Origin: JBBQVS01 sp964250805
GTDB taxonomy: Bacteria; Chloroflexota; Ktedonobacteria; Ktedonobacterales; Ktedonobacteraceae
DNA length: 64,000 nt
Direction of reading: 5' to 3'
NCBI GenBank assembly: GCA_964250805.1
Contig: CAXUHG010000008.1
Location: 26,259 to 90,258 of the forward strand
A model generated the notes under the pieces. It made no database searches. It saw only the letters and a list, made by a program, of their open reading frames with translations, and had not been told where the DNA came from. Both the position numbers and the translations under genes were made by a program. Below, one piece after another: positions 63,934 through 64,000 of this stretch (position 1 is its first letter; every line of letters begins with the position of its first letter).

Positions 63934-64000
63934 ATGTCACAGAGTCGCATAACAAACGACGTATGGATTTTGGGAGCAACCGGTCGCGTAGGACGGGCTG
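63934..64000 (+). CDS. Start of a Rossmann-fold oxidoreductase (cut by window end)
   Basis: AAGGAGGTACT directly before ATG 63934 is a near-perfect ribosome site. The visible 22 codons read MSQSRITNDVWILGATGRVG then RA. The beta-strand plus GATGRVGR loop is the dinucleotide-binding start of saccharopine-dehydrogenase-like or extended SDR proteins. The rest lies beyond the window. Confidence 0.7.
   Translation, partial: MSQSRITNDVWILGATGRVGRA

Noticed and set aside
1..64000. CRISPR arrays, rRNA operon, complete tRNAs, known riboswitch folds
   Set aside because: I looked for regular short repeats with spacers, conserved rRNA or tRNA blocks and typical riboswitch cores, and found none beyond the tRNA-Gly fragment.

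Overview
The window looks like chromosome from a soil or plant-litter bacterium of the Chloroflexota, most likely class Ktedonobacteria. This is inferred from gene content, not from a marker gene. It combines very large NB-ARC/TPR and kinase-NACHT proteins, an ECF sigma factor with a zinc-finger tail, WD40 and S53 secreted proteins, and glycan-use operons. There is one scaffold gap (100 N, 30299-30398). No rRNA, CRISPR array or complete tRNA was seen.

Region 1 (1-22 kb) is accessory and looks more AT-rich than the rest. It opens with the 3' half of a tRNA-Gly(TCC) gene, the usual scar of an integrated element. Next come three homologous STAND (NLR-like) ATPases. Two are NB-ARC-TPR proteins. 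The third carries an N-terminal purine-nucleoside-phosphorylase-like domain, the fold used by ATP-nucleosidase immune effectors. Several decayed genes follow: a frameshifted small gene, a TPR gene broken near its end, and a ubiquitin-like ORF with an internal stop. Then come a 1089-aa Ser/Thr kinase-NACHT-membrane fusion, a haem-type membrane protein, a WD40 propeller, a CPBP protease, an ECF sigma factor and a small hypothetical protein. This block is the best candidate for an undescribed immune or stress system.

Region 2 (22.4-30 kb) is a Bce-type antimicrobial-peptide sensing and detoxification locus. A histidine kinase and response regulator sit between two inverted copies of an ABC module. 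The left copy has lost all but the last ~60 codons of its ATPase but keeps its permease and its promoter box. The same three-half-site element lies upstream of both copies.

Region 3 (30-44.5 kb) is an L-rhamnose operon on the minus strand: ABC importer (ATPase, two permeases, binding protein), rhamnose isomerase, aldolase/lactaldehyde dehydrogenase fusion, rhamnulokinase, a lutA remnant, and a secreted alpha-L-rhamnosidase with C-terminal repeats. A DeoR-type regulator is divergent. The scaffold gap lies in the rhamnosidase repeats, and both of its edges carry the same 55 bases.

Region 4 (44.5-54 kb) holds two broken transposon genes (IS1182-type transposase, IS21-type IstB), an aldo/keto reductase with a partial duplication of its 5' end, a zinc-ribbon membrane protein, a secreted S53 peptidase and a MalT/LuxR-type regulator.

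Region 5 (54.2-62.7 kb) is an arabinose-glycan cassette on the minus strand: LacI regulator, binding protein, two permeases, GH127 and GH43 enzymes. No transport ATPase is encoded beside it. The window ends at the first 22 codons of a plus-strand Rossmann-fold protein.
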